64,000 bases of DNA from Fen-671 sp963794745 (GTDB lineage: Bacteria; Actinomycetota; Acidimicrobiia; Acidimicrobiales; Palsa-688): assembly GCA_963794745.1 (NCBI GenBank), contig CAWCEZ010000007.1:434001-498000 (forward strand), given 5' to 3'. Below the pieces are notes generated by a model. That model searched no databases. It was not told the origin of the DNA and saw nothing but the letters and a program-made list of their open reading frames with translations. Of this stretch, positions 55,965 through 64,000 are shown piece after piece. The position numbers and the translations under genes are program-made. Each line of letters opens with the position of its first letter. Within the stretch, counting starts at the first letter, position 1.

Positions 55965-58069
55965 TTAGAGGCGCCTTGCCAAGGCTTCCGCACTACGCCA
56001 GGCGAGGGCCATGATCGTCAAGGCTGGGTTTATGCCCGCGTTCGTAACGTGGACGGAACCATCGGCGAGGACCACGTTGGTGCAGTCGTGCAGCGCCGCG
56101 GTGGGGTCGCAAACCGACGTGGCAGGGTCGTTCCCCATACGGCAGGTACCGGCCTGGTGCTGGCCGGCAGACAGACGAGGCTGTGGCTTCGCCCTCGGCC
56201 AAGACCAGAACTCGGCAGCACCGCTCGCTTCCATCCACTCGAGGGCGCGCTCAGCGAGGAAGCTCGAGGCCAGGTAGTCATCGGGATGAGAGTGACCGGA
56301 CAACCGGGCCACCGGCAGGCCCAGGTGGTCGGTAACGGTCTGGTCTAGCTCCACGCGAGAGGCGCCGTTTGGGATCTCTTGAATTGGGCCCATCACGTGA
56401 GCGGTACGGCGGTAACCATCTCGCATGGCCACCTTGTTCGCCGCGCCCCAGCGGGGCACGGAGGGACCGAGCGCGGTGTGCCAGAAGATCGTGGGCGTCT
56501 TTACGAACTCGTCAGCCAACATGCCTCCGCCGACGAAGCTCGCGTTGCCGTGGAGGAAACGGCACGTGGCAATGGAGGGGCCGGCGCAGCCCCGTCGGCG
56601 ACCGGCTCGTCGAACAAACCAACAGCACCGACATATGTGTGGCCCTGCAGGCTGGTGCCGACCAGGGGGCCGCCCATCTCCGAGATGAGCAGGAGCCTGG
56701 CCGTCTCGATAGCTCCGGCGGAGAGGACCACCGCTCCTGCCAGCACCTCCCGGGCGCCGCCCGCGCCGTCCTCGCCCACGAGCACAACACCCCTAGCGCG
56801 TCCTGGCGGCCCCGTCAGCACCCTCGCCACTCGCGTACCGACCAATACCGTGCAATGCCCAGAAGCCACCGCGTCCGCTAATACCGAATTGTGGGACCCG
56901 GTTTTTGCGTCCACAGGACAGGCGAAACCGATGCACTGAGAGCACCGCACGCATGCCGGCCGCCCGCCGAAGGGGACGGTATTTATCATCAGAGGTACCG
57001 CTGCAGTGGGCCAACCAAGGCGCTGGGCACCCATCGCCAAGCGGTGCCCGGCCGCGCCGAGCGGGAACGGGGGGAGCGGGTAGCCACGGCTGCGAGGCCC
57101 GGCATGTGCGTGACCCGGCTCTCCTGCCACCCCCAGGGCCCATTCGGCACGGTCGTAGTAAGGCTCGAGATCGTCGTAAGAGATGGGCCAATCAGCCAAG
57201 GTGCTATTGTCCGGCTCCCCATAGGTCGTGGCCATGCGAAAATCAATGGGGCTCATGCGCCATGCCTGGGCACCCCACACACGGGTCCCGCCGCCCAGCG
57301 TCATGGCTACGTTGTTCCAGCCAGGGTCAAGGGGAGAAAGCACCTCAGGCCCTTCGTCGCTGACCAGTACCCGGGGATTGCCGGACAACGGCGGCCCAGT
57401 GTTGTGGCCCAGACGAGCCAGCCGATGATTGCGGAGATGGTCCGTGGCCACCTCGTCGTTACCGAGGGCGTCGCCTCGTTCCACTACCAGCACTTCGAAG
57501 CCGGCGGCGGCCAAGACATGAGCCGCAACTCCTCCCCCTGCTCCGGCACCCACGACGACCACGTCATAGCGGTCGCGGACCTCCTGGTGGGAGCGCACGA
57601 CGGCAGGGATGCGGCCCCGAGAGGCGGGCGCTAGCGGTGCAGGGTAACCGACCATCGACCAGGAGACCGACCCTCGGTTGCCGCCGTTGCCCGGGTCGGC
57701 GTAATAGCCCTCAGCGACAAGGGTCACGAGGGTTTCAAAGAACACGGCCGGGGGCACGGCCCAGGCCGTCTTCACATCGCCGCGCTCCACGGCGGCCAGG
57801 ACCTGGTCCTGGTCGGCCGGGCCGAGTAGGGCGAACCCAGCACCCGCGTGGGACTTAGCTTCGGCATCGAGATCGTCGAGACCGTTCAGCAACAGCGGCC
57901 ACTCCGCGCCGGGCCCAGCTGGGGCATTGCGTTCTATGAAGTCCATCACTCCTGCCTGGGTGGCAGAGGGAAAATTGTCCTCGGGGACCACCCGGTCAAC
58001 AGCGGCAGCCAAGGTGACGCGACGCGCCCCATCGAGCAAGAGCGGTGTCCCATCGTGGGGTGCCGTCAC
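55965..58069 (-). CDS. GMC oxidoreductase fused to a gluconate-2-dehydrogenase subunit 3-like domain (frame broken)
   Basis: About 701 residues. The N-terminal 150 or so (TLAAAVDRVVPEDNFPSATQ, GVMDFIERN) resemble Gluconate_2-dh3, normally a separate small subunit. The GMC flavoprotein follows, with VVVGAGAGGGVAAHVLAAAG, MTLGGGTRVWGAQAWRMS and the C-terminal HQAGTCRMG...NAGINPALTIMALAWR, carrying the conserved catalytic His. One base is missing in the run at 56590-56593; correction gives ATCRFLHGNASFVGGGM. Glucoside-3-dehydrogenases and gluconate dehydrogenases use this pair of domains, so a sugar or glycoside is the likely substrate. GTG 58069 is the chosen start; TTG 58135 is longer. Confidence 0.85.
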
Positions 58070-58158
58070 TCGGCCATCATCCCACACGAGATAAGTGGTT
58101 ACGCTGTTTGAATATCTCCGGCCATGCCGGTCCAAATCTTCCGATAAGGCGGTCCGAC

Positions 58159-58779
58159 ATGTACGTCCCCGCGCATTTCGCTGTCGACGATGGACAGCTC
58201 GCCCAGCTGATGGCCGACTTCCCCGTAGCAGACTTGGTTACGCTCACCCCGCAGGGCCTCGTCGCAACGTTCCTCCCCGTCCTGTACGAACCGGCAACCG
58301 GTGAACGGGGCTCCATTATCGGCCACGTCGCTCGCGGCAACGACCAGTGGCGCGGCCCGGACCTCGCTGAAGCGCTCGTAATCCTTCACGGCCTGAACGC
58401 TTATGTTTCACCTTCGTGGTACCCGTCTAAAGCCGACCACGGACGAGTCGTGCCGACCTGGGACTACCTCACCGCGCATGTCTATGGTCGTTTGGTCGTC
58501 CACGACGACGCGCGGTGGGTGGAGTCTTTGGTCCGACGGCTCACTGCCACGCACGAAGCGGGTCGTCCCCGGCCGTGGTCCGTTGACGACGCGCCTGCAA
58601 CCTTCACGGCAGCCCAGCTGAAGGCGATCGTAGGAGTCGAGGTAATCATTAACCGCGTGCAGGTGAAAGCCAAGTGGAGCCAAAATCGACCGGGCTCGGA
58701 TATCGACGGGGTCATACAAGGACTGGAAGCGAGCGGCCAAAGCGACGCTGCCGCGGCCGTCCGTGAATTTCGTCCCTAG
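58159..58779 (+). CDS. FMN-binding PaiB-like protein
   Basis: 206 residues beginning MYVPAHFAVDD, the hallmark of PaiB-type FMN-binding 'negative transcriptional regulators' with a split-barrel fold. VTLTPQGLVATFLP, GHVARGNDQW, GLNAYVSPSWY and VPTWDYLTAHVYGRL follow in order. AAGGCGG lies about 7 nt before the ATG. It is divergent from the GMC gene across about 90 nt and converges on the Gfo/Idh gene, with no gap between the two stops (58776 and 58777). Cofactor binding is likely; a regulatory role is only by family name. Confidence 0.9.
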   Translation: MYVPAHFAVDDGQLAQLMADFPVADLVTLTPQGLVATFLPVLYEPATGERGSIIGHVARGNDQWRGPDLAEALVILHGLNAYVSPSWYPSKADHGRVVPTWDYLTAHVYGRLVVHDDARWVESLVRRLTATHEAGRPRPWSVDDAPATFTAAQLKAIVGVEVIINRVQVKAKWSQNRPGSDIDGVIQGLEASGQSDAAAAVREFRP

Positions 58780-59919
58780 TGCTCCTGCTCGATTTCAACG
58801 CGCGTGCCGGAGAGCGCCGACATGACCATGGCCTCGCTGATCAAAGCTACTCGGTAACCGTCCTCGAAAGTAGCTCCGTCGGGTGCCACTGGGCGGTCCT
58901 CGCCGAGACAACGAAAGAAATGGATGAACATGTTCGTGTGCGCGTGCTCCCAACCGAGCAGGTGGCCGCTCGGCCACCAGAGATTGTATGGAGGGATGCT
59001 CGGGTTCGCAAACTATGACGTCGGCCAACCCGTTTACTGCGGTCCCCGCATCGCTGGATGCGCTCACGCGCAGCTCGTTCAACCGCTCCAGATCCCACGC
59101 TAGGGTGCCTCGCTCGCAGTTGACTTCCCAGGCCAACATGTTGCGCCGCCCGGAGCAGTAGCCGGAGGCGTCGATGGTCCCGGTGGCACCGCTCGCGAAC
59201 CGGACGAGAGAGGTGACGATGTCACCCGGCGCGGGCCGCTCCCGCCCTCCTTTTTCGCTCGGCCTGCTGAGCGGGTCACTGAACAGGGCCGAGACACTGG
59301 CGATCTCGCCGATGAGAAAGCGCGCCTGGTCGATGGCGTGACAGCCGATGGTAACCAAGGAACCATCCGGCGACACCGAGCTCCAGCCTTGCGAGTAACG
59401 CAAACGCGCTTGGTAGATCTCGCCGAAAGCCCCGCCGCGCAGCATGTCACGGGCGAGGCGCACCGCGGGCACAAACCGGTAGTTGTAACAGCACAGGTGC
59501 TTGACGCCGGCTCGTTCGGCCGCCTCCCACATACGGAGCGCGTCGGCCGCGCTGCGTGCGAGCGGCTTTTCACAAACGACGTGCTTCCCGGCCGCAATAG
59601 CGGCAAGCGTGGGCTCCACATGCGCGGGATCGGCGGCGGCGTTGTCGAATACCGTCAACCGTTCGTCCTCGACCAGGCCGTGCCAGTCGGTGTAGTACCC
59701 GCCAAACCCATAACGCACGGCCGCCTCAGCCACTCGCTCATGGGACCTCCCGGCGACCGCCACGAGCTCGGGGCGCACCACACCCGGCCAATCGATGTAG
59801 GCAAGCGTGCGCATCGCGTTGCTGTGGGCCTTACCCATAAACCCGTACCCGAGCATCCCTACACCTGCCCTCGGACGGGGGTCGGGCGCGGACGGGTGGA
59901 AGCCCCGCCCAGGCGTCAT
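58776..59919 (-). CDS. Gfo/Idh/MocA-family oxidoreductase (frame broken)
   Basis: The reconstructed protein has 380 residues. GMLGYGFMGKAHSNAMR binds NAD(P) and EKPLARSAADA is the family EKP motif; YRFVPAVRLARDML and GCHAIDQARFL complete the active-site region. An extra base in the GGG run at 58993-58995 breaks the frame; without it EHPPYNLWWPSGHLLGWEH and HTNMFIHFF continue to the TAG at 58776. It oxidises or reduces a sugar hydroxyl. ATG 59919 starts 23 nt past the TIM-barrel gene, in the same operon. Confidence 0.9.
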
Positions 59920-59941
59920 CTTTGTCCCAGTGAGGCCGGGT

Positions 59942-60844
59942 TCAGCCGCCTGTGACAATAGGATCCCGGACCTTGTCAGCCTCGACAGTTGTAACCAGAC
60001 GGCGGAGCTCGACGATGCTCTGGCGCACTGCTAGATGTTCGTCGAAGCGGTAGTCCGGGTGGAGGTGGTCTATTTCGACTGCCAGGAGCCCGTCATAACC
60101 CGCCTCTGAGAGCAACCGCAGCACCCGGCCCAAATCGATCAGCCCCTCCCCAACGGGAGTACTGGAGAAAAAGAACCATGCCGCTGGAGAGGCGTCGCTG
60201 CGCACCTTCAAATCCTTGATATGCGTGGCAAACACGTGCTTAGCCAACCTCTCCATGGCAACCACAGGGTCGTCCAAGAGCCGGACGAAATTGCCGGTGT
60301 CGAAGTTCACCCCGAAGAACGGCGAACCAACTGCCTCTACCAGCCACAGCATCTCCTTGGAGGTGTAGTCACCGTGGTTTTCTGCGGCAAGTTTGATCCC
60401 TCGGGTGCCCGCGTGCCGCGCGGCCTCTTGGAACCAACCTGCCAAAACGTCGAGGCGCGGTTGGCGCGGCTCGTAACGCCAGTCGGTCGGCCCAGGACCA
60501 GGGGTCACCCGCATTACCTTGGCGCCGATCAAGTCTGCGTTACCAATTTGGGTGACCAAGTCGTCGAGGGCCCAGCGGTTGGTGCCGTCTTCGAGCCCCG
60601 TCGGGTGACCCCAGGCGTAGACGCGGTCCAGTCCAAAGTCATCGAGCCGTGCCCTCAGCTCACCGAACCAGGATCCTTCCATAGTGGGGAAGAAGCATGA
60701 CTCAAGCGAGACTCCGTCAACTCCGAGTTCCACGGCGAAATCAAGAAAATCCTCCATGGTCATCGGCTTGCTCGGGGGGGGCTGCTCCTCGTAGACCTCC
60801 CCGAAGAACCGATGGAAACAGTAGCTGTCGATCCCGATCCTCAT
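59942..60844 (-). CDS. sugar phosphate isomerase/epimerase-like TIM barrel (AP endonuclease 2 family)
   Basis: 300 residues from the second Met (MRIGIDSYCFHRFF), which is the usual start. DFLDFAVELGVDGVSLESCF, KLAAENHGDYTSKEML (metal-binding Glu and His), GVNFDTGNFVRLL, FATHIKDLKVRS and VGEGLIDLGRVL are the metal and barrel motifs of this family. Members include sugar epimerases, inosose dehydratases and 3-keto-glycoside lyases. Lies between the GH116 and Gfo/Idh genes on the same strand. Confidence 0.88.
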   Translation of the reverse strand: MRIGIDSYCFHRFFGEVYEEQPPPSKPMTMEDFLDFAVELGVDGVSLESCFFPTMEGSWFGELRARLDDFGLDRVYAWGHPTGLEDGTNRWALDDLVTQIGNADLIGAKVMRVTPGPGPTDWRYEPRQPRLDVLAGWFQEAARHAGTRGIKLAAENHGDYTSKEMLWLVEAVGSPFFGVNFDTGNFVRLLDDPVVAMERLAKHVFATHIKDLKVRSDASPAAWFFFSSTPVGEGLIDLGRVLRLLSEAGYDGLLAVEIDHLHPDYRFDEHLAVRQSIVELRRLVTTVEADKVRDPIVTGG

Positions 60845-60878
60845 GCCTTGCACGCTCCTGGTCGGTCTTTTGAGCCCC

Positions 60879-63444
60879 TCAGCCCTGCGGGACTAGCTCG
60901 TATGTCTCGCCGGGCTTCAGCACGCCGGGCGACGATGGGTAGAGCGGTGTCCCGCCGATGAGCACTCTCTCGATGCGCACCGACCCGTGTGCAACATCCA
61001 GCTCGGCGCGGCGAGCGCCGGCCGAGGTGACCGATTGGCGAAGAGTGCCCCACGCCGTACCGTTGGACCAGAACCAACGCGTGGGCGTCTCGGCGGCGGC
61101 GAAGCTCATCACCCCGATGCATCCGTCGTAGCCGAACCCGGTCATGGCCACGACAAGCCCCCAGCTCGACATGGCCCGGGCGTAATGATGGCCGCATTCT
61201 GCCTCGTCGAACGGGTTCCGACGAGCGCCAGAAAACCGCTCGCGGGCGGCGGCAACCACGTCTTCGGCGAGCTCGCGCCGCCCCGACTGAGCCAACCCGA
61301 TCGCATACACGTATTCTAAGCCGGTCCACACTTCAGACCAATAAGGCATGGGGTGCTCGGGAAGCCCGTTCGGGTACGAGAGGACGATGTGACCTCTCTC
61401 CCCTCTTACTGCATAGGTGCGCTTGTAATTTGTCCAGTCGCCGAAGTCGCCCACATAGTTGAGGCGGTGAATGCTCTGTAGAGCAACAGCGACGTGCTCC
61501 GTGTCGAGCACCTTGCTGAGCCCGAAAAGGCGCCCGTATGTGTCACCGAGCACCTGGTCGATGAGGCAGCCGTCCTCGACCTGGAACTCAGGTTTGTCTG
61601 GGTCCTCTGCTCCCATGTCCGTATGCCTCAAGCGAGTCGCGACGCGGGAAAAGTCGCCGGGTGGCATTACCTTTTGCTGGTAGTACTGGCCATTGAACAA
61701 GAGGCTTTCCGTCGAAGCCGCGCCCGAAGTGACGAGCTCACTGCAGGTTTGGGAGAAATCGACATCACCGACGGCTCGGGCCATCTCCGTCGCGGCAGCC
61801 AAAGCCGCCAGGTACCACGACTGGACCTCCGGGTTGGGGCCGAAGTACTCGATATCCATCGTATTGTGCTGGCAGCCCTCGACCAGGCCATCACGGTCGG
61901 CGTCCCATCCTCCGGCGATCCAGGCGAACTCGAGCGAGCGCCGGCACGCCGGCCACAAGCGGCGGAGCCAGTCGTCGTCGCCCGACAGCCTCCACTCTCT
62001 GTAGAGCTTGACCACACAACCGAACTGGCCGTCGGCGGCAACGAGGGGGTGCTCCTGCGCGTTGGCCAACGGCAACCCGATGCGGAAGCTCATCGCCCCG
62101 TCGGCGTCCGTCGCGTACAGGTACTCGAGTTCTCGCATCTGCTTGGCCATCGAGGCGAACAGGAACGGTGTCGCGAGCTCGTAGTTCCACACGTGAGTGC
62201 ACGACCCGAGGCAGCTGCCGGCGTCGTCCAGACAACCCTCCCAGCCCAGGGGGTTGCCGTCGGCGGACCGGAACAAGGTCTGACTGCGCAAGGTGCTCAG
62301 GTTGAACAAGGCCGCCTCTTTTACCACCGGGCTCAGGTCGCTCGACCAGAAGGTAGAGACAAAGCTCGCAGTGGCTCTTGTGAGCTCGGGCAGCCGGTGA
62401 GCCACGGCCTTGACGACGTCCCAAGCATCGTCGTAGCCATTGGTGTAGAAGTTCCCAACGGTGTCCGGCCCGGCAGCACCGGCGGGCCCGGGCCTTGGCC
62501 CCCAGACCCACGAGCGGCGGTTCGGAAAGTGCCATCCCAGCAAGAACTTGGCCTCGAACCGCTCGTTCGGCGCCAGGGCCCCCTTGGCCCCGAGCGTCCC
62601 AGCAATGGCGGGCCCGTCAAGTCGTCCCTGGCGACCCGCTCTCCATCCCAAACAGGCCAGATCGAGGAACGCCCGTCTCCATAAAGCCGCGCCACATTGT
62701 CCCGAGGCCCTGGGCCCATTTCCCCAGGCCCCAGCTCGGGCCCACCCAGACACCGTCGCCGAACGCCGTGGCTGCGATGGTGCCTGCCTCCTCGAGGTCC
62801 TTGTCCAGAACCTCATCGGAGAGCAGATAGCCAACGAGACCCTGCTCTGAGCGCTGGGTGGCTACTGGACGGCTCGAAAGCCCCAGGCGGCGGCGGGTAT
62901 GGCCCATCAGCGCCTCCACCGAAAACATCACACTGCAGTCGAGCACCTCGTCGGCGAGAGACTCCAGGGTCACGGTGACAATGGCGATCGGCAGGCTGCT
63001 CAGCTCCTCGTCCCCCGGGGCCAGGGGGTTGAAAACCTCCACCGTGGCCCGCACCGGGAAGTGAGGATCACTGAGGAGCACACGGGCGAAAGGGTACGTA
63101 GTTTCGAATTCGCACTGGGCAAAGCGCGGTAAGCCTGCCAGCTCGCCCGGGGAGCCCTCCGCCCCCTCAACTTCGTCGTTGAAAAGGTCCCCTTCGAGCA
63201 GCCGCGCCTGCGGTGGCGCGCCGGCTTTCGCCACACGGCACGCGAGAAATGTGAGCTCCGAGGTCAGCCCCTTTGAGGGATGGTTCTCGAGCTCCCAGTC
63301 GCGGAACTGTCCGCGCCCTCCAAATCCCACGGTGCCCGTGCCGATACCACCCACCGGCAGAGAAACACGGACGCGGTCGTCTCCACGATAGGTGCGCGCA
63401 ACCGGCCAGGTCCCAACGCTTTTAATGATCCGGGGCTCTGACAA
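60879..63444 (-). CDS. GH116 beta-glucosidase (GBA2-like glucosylceramidase family, frame broken)
   Basis: The reconstructed protein has about 855 residues: an N-terminal GBA2-type beta domain (LPVGGIGTGTVGFGGRGQFRD) and a C-terminal (alpha/alpha)6 barrel (GSCTHVWNYELA, GLVEGCQHNTMDIEYFGPNP, EAECGHHYARAMSSWG). An extra base in the CCC run at 62626-62628 breaks the frame; without it GMESGSPGRLDGPAIAG is continuous. There is no signal peptide, so it is probably cytoplasmic. TTG start at 63444 with AAGGAGGAAA about 7-9 nt upstream. Likely hydrolyses beta-glucosides or glucosyl lipids, feeding the enzymes downstream. Confidence 0.88.
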
Positions 63445-63518
63445 CTTTTCTTTCCTCCTTGGCTAAAAAAGCAGCAACTATGTCGTCTGGCCCGGGCCGG
63501 CCCTGCGTAACGTCACGT

Positions 63519-64000
63519 TCACAGCGGCACCCTCTGGCGCTCGAAATAGGCGGCGGTACCTAGCGCGCTACCTGAGCCCCAGTCGAAGCCGCTCACCCCG
63601 TTGAGCTCGTCTCTTCCGCTATGGCCGTGGTTCTCCGCCGCCATACCCTGCGGCGACCGCCACCAGCCCGAGTACCTTGACGCCGCTGCCGGGCTAAACG
63701 TGGTGGTAAATGCGGCACGCGCCGCTGCTACCGCCCGCTCGATATGCTCCTGCTCCCCGGTGGCCCGTCCGAAGGCGAGGTGGGTCTCGGCGAATTGGGC
63801 TTGACGTGCATCGTTCCACTCGCCGTCGGTGTTCATGACCCCATAGCCGCCGAAGGCGGAAAGCGCGAGCCACGGCGGGCTCCATACCTGCTGGTAAAGG
63901 CACAGCCGGTCCATAACCCGCTCGGCCAGTTCCAGGTACTCCCATTCGCCGGTCACTTCATGGAACGCTAGAAGACCGGCGGCGGCGTGGTGCATGCACA
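63519..64000 (-). CDS. C-terminal part of an unrecognised helical protein (partial)
   Basis: At least 160 residues up to the stop at 63519; the frame is open past the right edge. It is helix-rich with repeated short motifs (YLELAERVMDRLCLYQ, HIERAVAAARAAFTTTF) and aromatic patches (SPPWLALSAFGGYGVMNTDGE, GFDWGSGSALGTAAYF), which suits an (alpha/alpha)-barrel glycoside-active enzyme. It ends 75 nt before the GH116 start and is read in the same direction, so it is probably part of the same operon. I do not recognise the family. Confidence 0.7.
   Translation of the reverse strand, partial: CMHHAAAGLLAFHEVTGEWEYLELAERVMDRLCLYQQVWSPPWLALSAFGGYGVMNTDGEWNDARQAQFAETHLAFGRATGEQEHIERAVAAARAAFTTTFSPAAASRYSGWWRSPQGMAAENHGHSGRDELNGVSGFDWGSGSALGTAAYFERQRVPL

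Noticed and set aside
2477..63444. Programmed frameshifting as an explanation for the split genes
   Set aside because: The sites share no slippery heptamer or downstream structure, both +1 and -1 occur, and unrelated housekeeping families are hit; sequence error is simpler.
1..64000. Prophage, insertion sequence or integrative element
   Set aside because: No transposase, integrase, terminase or structural phage protein could be read in any frame, and base composition looks even throughout.

Overview
The window is about 64 kb of high-GC, tightly packed bacterial DNA. G/C-rich third positions, frequent GTG and TTG starts, many 4-nt start/stop overlaps, and families typical of high-GC Gram-positives (DUF6629, DUF5317, a long-form LivM, an ECF sigma/TPR-CHAT cluster) point to an actinomycetote. 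Acidimicrobiia or a related soil lineage is my best guess, not a proven assignment. I see no rRNA, tRNA, CRISPR array, prophage or transposase, and no gene-free stretch longer than about 300 nt. The largest gap is the 265-nt divergent region at 37744-38008.

Layout, left to right. 1-6.5 kb: the end of an unknown gene, a secreted repeat protein that looks like a 14-blade beta-propeller, an orphan ABC ATPase, QueC, and two tandem zinc-ribbon AIM24 proteins. 6.5-17.4 kb: small-molecule catabolism and transport (acetamidase/formamidase, dienelactone hydrolase, GalT, an APC permease), then a divergent set resembling putrescine/GABA catabolism (FAD amine oxidase, aldehyde dehydrogenase, permease). 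17.5-29.7 kb: an exported lipoprotein-like protein, two ABC exporters, two TetR regulators, a DHA2 drug exporter with a readable promoter/operator, the ribosome-rescue factor ArfB, a GAF-GGDEF cyclase, a DUF1684 protein and a LysE exporter. 29.7-37.7 kb: kynureninase and a complete branched-chain amino-acid type ABC importer (SBP-LivH-LivM-LivG-LivF). 38-43 kb: an osmoprotectant (OpuB/ProU type) importer split over both strands, and a semialdehyde dehydrogenase. 43-47.4 kb: a GGDEF-EAL protein and small proteins. 47.5-52.2 kb: a short hydrophobic ORF, ECF sigma factor, small partner protein and TPR-CHAT protease, ending against a ParB/StrR-like regulator. 52.3-64 kb: Tag glycosylase, MMPL transporter, SDR, a GMC oxidoreductase fused to a gluconate-dehydrogenase-subunit-3 domain, a PaiB-like protein, and a Gfo/Idh - TIM-barrel - GH116 glycosidase operon that runs off the right edge.

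A strong technical signal crosses the window. At least 15 otherwise intact conserved genes change reading frame by one base, usually in short G or C runs, and the reading continues perfectly in the next frame. I read these as uncorrected assembly indels rather than decay, and give the merged gene span for each.

The two most interesting units are the sigma/TPR-CHAT module (a possible stress or conflict-response protease under its own sigma factor) and the right-hand carbohydrate cluster, whose enzyme mix suggests oxidation and cleavage of glycosides through 3-keto intermediates.
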